DNA of 8,002 nt from Nitriliruptoraceae bacterium (GTDB lineage Bacteria; Actinomycetota; Nitriliruptoria; Nitriliruptorales; Nitriliruptoraceae), in NCBI GenBank assembly GCA_003554005.1, contig PWEU01000111.1, positions 1 to 8,002 on the forward strand, given 5' to 3'. Position numbers and translations under genes: made by a program. Of this stretch, positions 6,681 to 8,002 are shown in pieces. Positions within the stretch are counted from its first letter, which is position 1. The number at the start of each line of letters is the position of its first letter. The notes beneath the pieces were generated by a model that did no database searches, was not told the DNA's origin, and saw nothing but the letters and a program-made list of their open reading frames with translations.

Positions 6681-7949
6681 TCAACCCGCCTCGTCGAGTT
6701 CCAGGATCGGTGCGGCACGCAGGACCGGTCGCAGCGGCTCCCGGTCCTCGGTGCCTCTGAGCGCCGCTTCCTCGCGGCGGGCCTGGGCGTACACCTCGAC
6801 GGTGCGTCGGGCGACGGCCCCCCAGTCGTAGCGGTCGCGGGCCCGGGCGTGACCGCGCGCCACCAGGTCCTCGGCGAGGTCACGGTCGGTCAGGACCCTG
6901 ACCAGGGCGTCGGCCAGCTCAGCGGGCTCCTGGGGGGTGAAGGACAGGCCGGACCCGTCGGACACGATCTCCCTGAGGCCCCCGGTGTCCCCGACGACCA
7001 CAGGGGTGCCGCAGGCCATGGCCTCCACGGCCACGAGCCCGAAGGGCTCGTAGATCGACGGGACGACCGCGACGTCCGCCGCCCCGAAGTGCAGCCGGAG
7101 CTCGTGGTCGGCCAGGACCCCGGTGAAGCGGACGTGGCGTTGGAGCTTGCGGCGGCGGACCTCCCGCCGCAGCTCCTCCGAGTAGGTCCCGACCCCGGCG
7201 ACGAACAGCCGGGTGGGGCCGACCCGCTCGCGGACCTCCTGCAGCGCGGCGAGGAGCGTCTGCACGCCCTTCTCGTACTCGAGCCGTCCCGCGAACAGGA
7301 TCATCCGGGTCCGTGGCCCCGTCAGGCTGGCGCGCGTCGCCGCGGCGTCCTCGGGGGCCACAACGAAGTCGCGGATGTCCACCCCGTTGGGCACGATGTC
7401 CAGCTTCTCCGGTGGCAGGGCGAAGATCTGCTCCAGCTCGCTGCGCATGTAGGCCGAGCAGACGATCACCCGCCGGGCCTCGTAGGTCAGCCACCACTCG
7501 ACCTGGTGGATCAGCTTGTTCATCGGTCCGGGCAGCCAGCCCTGGTGTCGGCCGTATTCGGTGGCGTGCACGGTGGCGACCACGGGGACGTCCCAGGTCT
7601 CCTTCAGCCCCGCTGCGGCGTAGCCGACCAGCCAGTCGTGGGCGTGGATCACGTCGAACTCGTGCTCGCGCAGCAGCCGGCCGGCCACGGCCTGGATGCG
7701 GTTGTTGAAGGCCAGCACCCAGGCGACCAGCTGGTCGAACCCGATCACCGGGGGCGCCTCGGGGATCCGCACGACGTGGACGCCGTCCTCGATCGCATCC
7801 CGGACCTCGGGCGCGTCGGGCAGGTCCCGGGTGACCACGTGGACCTCGTGCCCGGCGTCGGCCAGGGCACGGGCCAGGGCTCCCACGTGACGGCCGAGAC
7901 CGCCCACGACGTGGGGTGGGTACTCCCAGCTGAGCAACAGGATGCGCAC
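6681..7949 (-). CDS. GT4 glycosyltransferase, Rv3032-like alpha-1,4-glucan synthase
   Basis: This is a 422-residue retaining GT-B glycosyltransferase. The N-terminal lobe opens with MRILLLSWEYPPHVVGGLG (residues 1-19, with the glycine loop at 16-19), followed by HAHDW (102-106) and VHATEYGRHQGW (127-138). The C-terminal lobe has FAGRLEYEKG, with R222 and K227 as likely donor-phosphate contacts. It also has the E-x7-E motif in YEPFGLVAVEA (E301 and E309). No signal or membrane segment is seen, so it is cytoplasmic. From memory, order and wording of these blocks match mycobacterial Rv3032, an alpha-1,4-glucosyltransferase linked to glycogen and methylglucose lipopolysaccharide synthesis; the function here is inferred. 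Related GlgA or GlgM-type synthases are the main alternatives. The GTG start is supported by GGAG seven bases upstream (7957-7960). The upstream gene ends 24 bp before it, suggesting one operon. The C-terminal tail beyond about residue 395 is charged and probably disordered. Confidence 0.9.
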   Translation of the reverse strand: MRILLLSWEYPPHVVGGLGRHVGALARALADAGHEVHVVTRDLPDAPEVRDAIEDGVHVVRIPEAPPVIGFDQLVAWVLAFNNRIQAVAGRLLREHEFDVIHAHDWLVGYAAAGLKETWDVPVVATVHATEYGRHQGWLPGPMNKLIHQVEWWLTYEARRVIVCSAYMRSELEQIFALPPEKLDIVPNGVDIRDFVVAPEDAAATRASLTGPRTRMILFAGRLEYEKGVQTLLAALQEVRERVGPTRLFVAGVGTYSEELRREVRRRKLQRHVRFTGVLADHELRLHFGAADVAVVPSIYEPFGLVAVEAMACGTPVVVGDTGGLREIVSDGSGLSFTPQEPAELADALVRVLTDRDLAEDLVARGHARARDRYDWGAVARRTVEVYAQARREEAALRGTEDREPLRPVLRAAPILELDEAG

Positions 7950-7956
7950 GTTCGGG

Positions 7957-7960
7957 CTCC
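7957..7960 (-). promoter_or_regulatory. Ribosome binding site for the GT4 gene
   Basis: GGAG on the minus strand ends seven bases before the GTG at 7949, which supports this start over internal ones. Confidence 0.55.
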
Positions 7961-7973
7961 GCCCGGACGCCGC

Positions 7974-8002
7974 TCAGCCGGTCACCAACTCCCGGTACAG
8001 CT
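7974..8002 (-). CDS. 3' end of an upstream gene, product unknown (possibly a GH57 branching enzyme)
   Basis: On the minus strand a frame enters from the window edge, reads LYRELVTG and stops at TGA (7976-7974), 24 bp before the GT4 start. Eight residues cannot identify a family. In mycobacteria the Rv3032-type transferase gene neighbours Rv3031, a GH57 1,4-alpha-glucan branching enzyme, so that is the leading guess, purely from context. That this is coding at all rests on the spacing and the Shine-Dalgarno of the next gene. Confidence 0.4.

Noticed and set aside
5320..6684. 454-residue Arg-rich frame on the minus strand, overlapping the peptidase gene
   Set aside because: It is the peptidase gene read in another frame. 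Its PDRRTG repeats at the start are only the 18-bp DNA repeat translated.

Overview
The window is very GC-rich, with third codon positions almost all G or C, and is densely packed with genes. Protein families and gene pairings point to a high-GC actinobacterium (Actinomycetota). The MalQ is of the long actinobacterial type, and the glycosyltransferase closely resembles mycobacterial Rv3032, judged from memory of the families and without any search. No finer taxonomic placement can be supported.

Layout. The plus strand (1-5013) carries a tight three-gene operon for alpha-glucan breakdown and trehalose formation: the 3' end of a glgX/treX debranching enzyme, a complete treY (maltooligosyl trehalose synthase), and a complete malQ (4-alpha-glucanotransferase). 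The first junction is an ATGA overlap. The second leaves one base between stop and start, with a Shine-Dalgarno inside the end of treY. The region 5014-5249 is a short convergent intergenic stretch with a possible hairpin at the malQ stop and about three tandem copies of a 68-bp repeat. The minus strand (5250-8002) carries a membrane-anchored M15/VanY-type peptidase with an acidic repetitive linker. Upstream of it lie a 126-bp gap holding an 18-bp tandem repeat, a GT4 glycosyltransferase of the Rv3032 type, and the last eight codons of another gene entering from the right edge.

How the genes fit together. The debranching enzyme would release linear maltooligosaccharides from glycogen. TreY would convert their reducing ends to maltooligosyl trehalose. 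MalQ would disproportionate short leftovers back to chains long enough for TreY. The hydrolase that normally completes this route, TreZ, is not in the window. The convergent GT4 gene probably builds alpha-1,4-glucan, so synthesis and breakdown functions face each other, with a cell-wall peptidase between them.

Most of the window is ordinary central carbohydrate metabolism, and I see no strong case for a wholly new system. The points most worth a second look are: a proline directly after the catalytic aspartate of MalQ; a possible MacB/FtsX-periplasmic-like domain in the M15 peptidase; the 68-bp repeat that has copied the 3' end of the peptidase gene; and the missing treZ.
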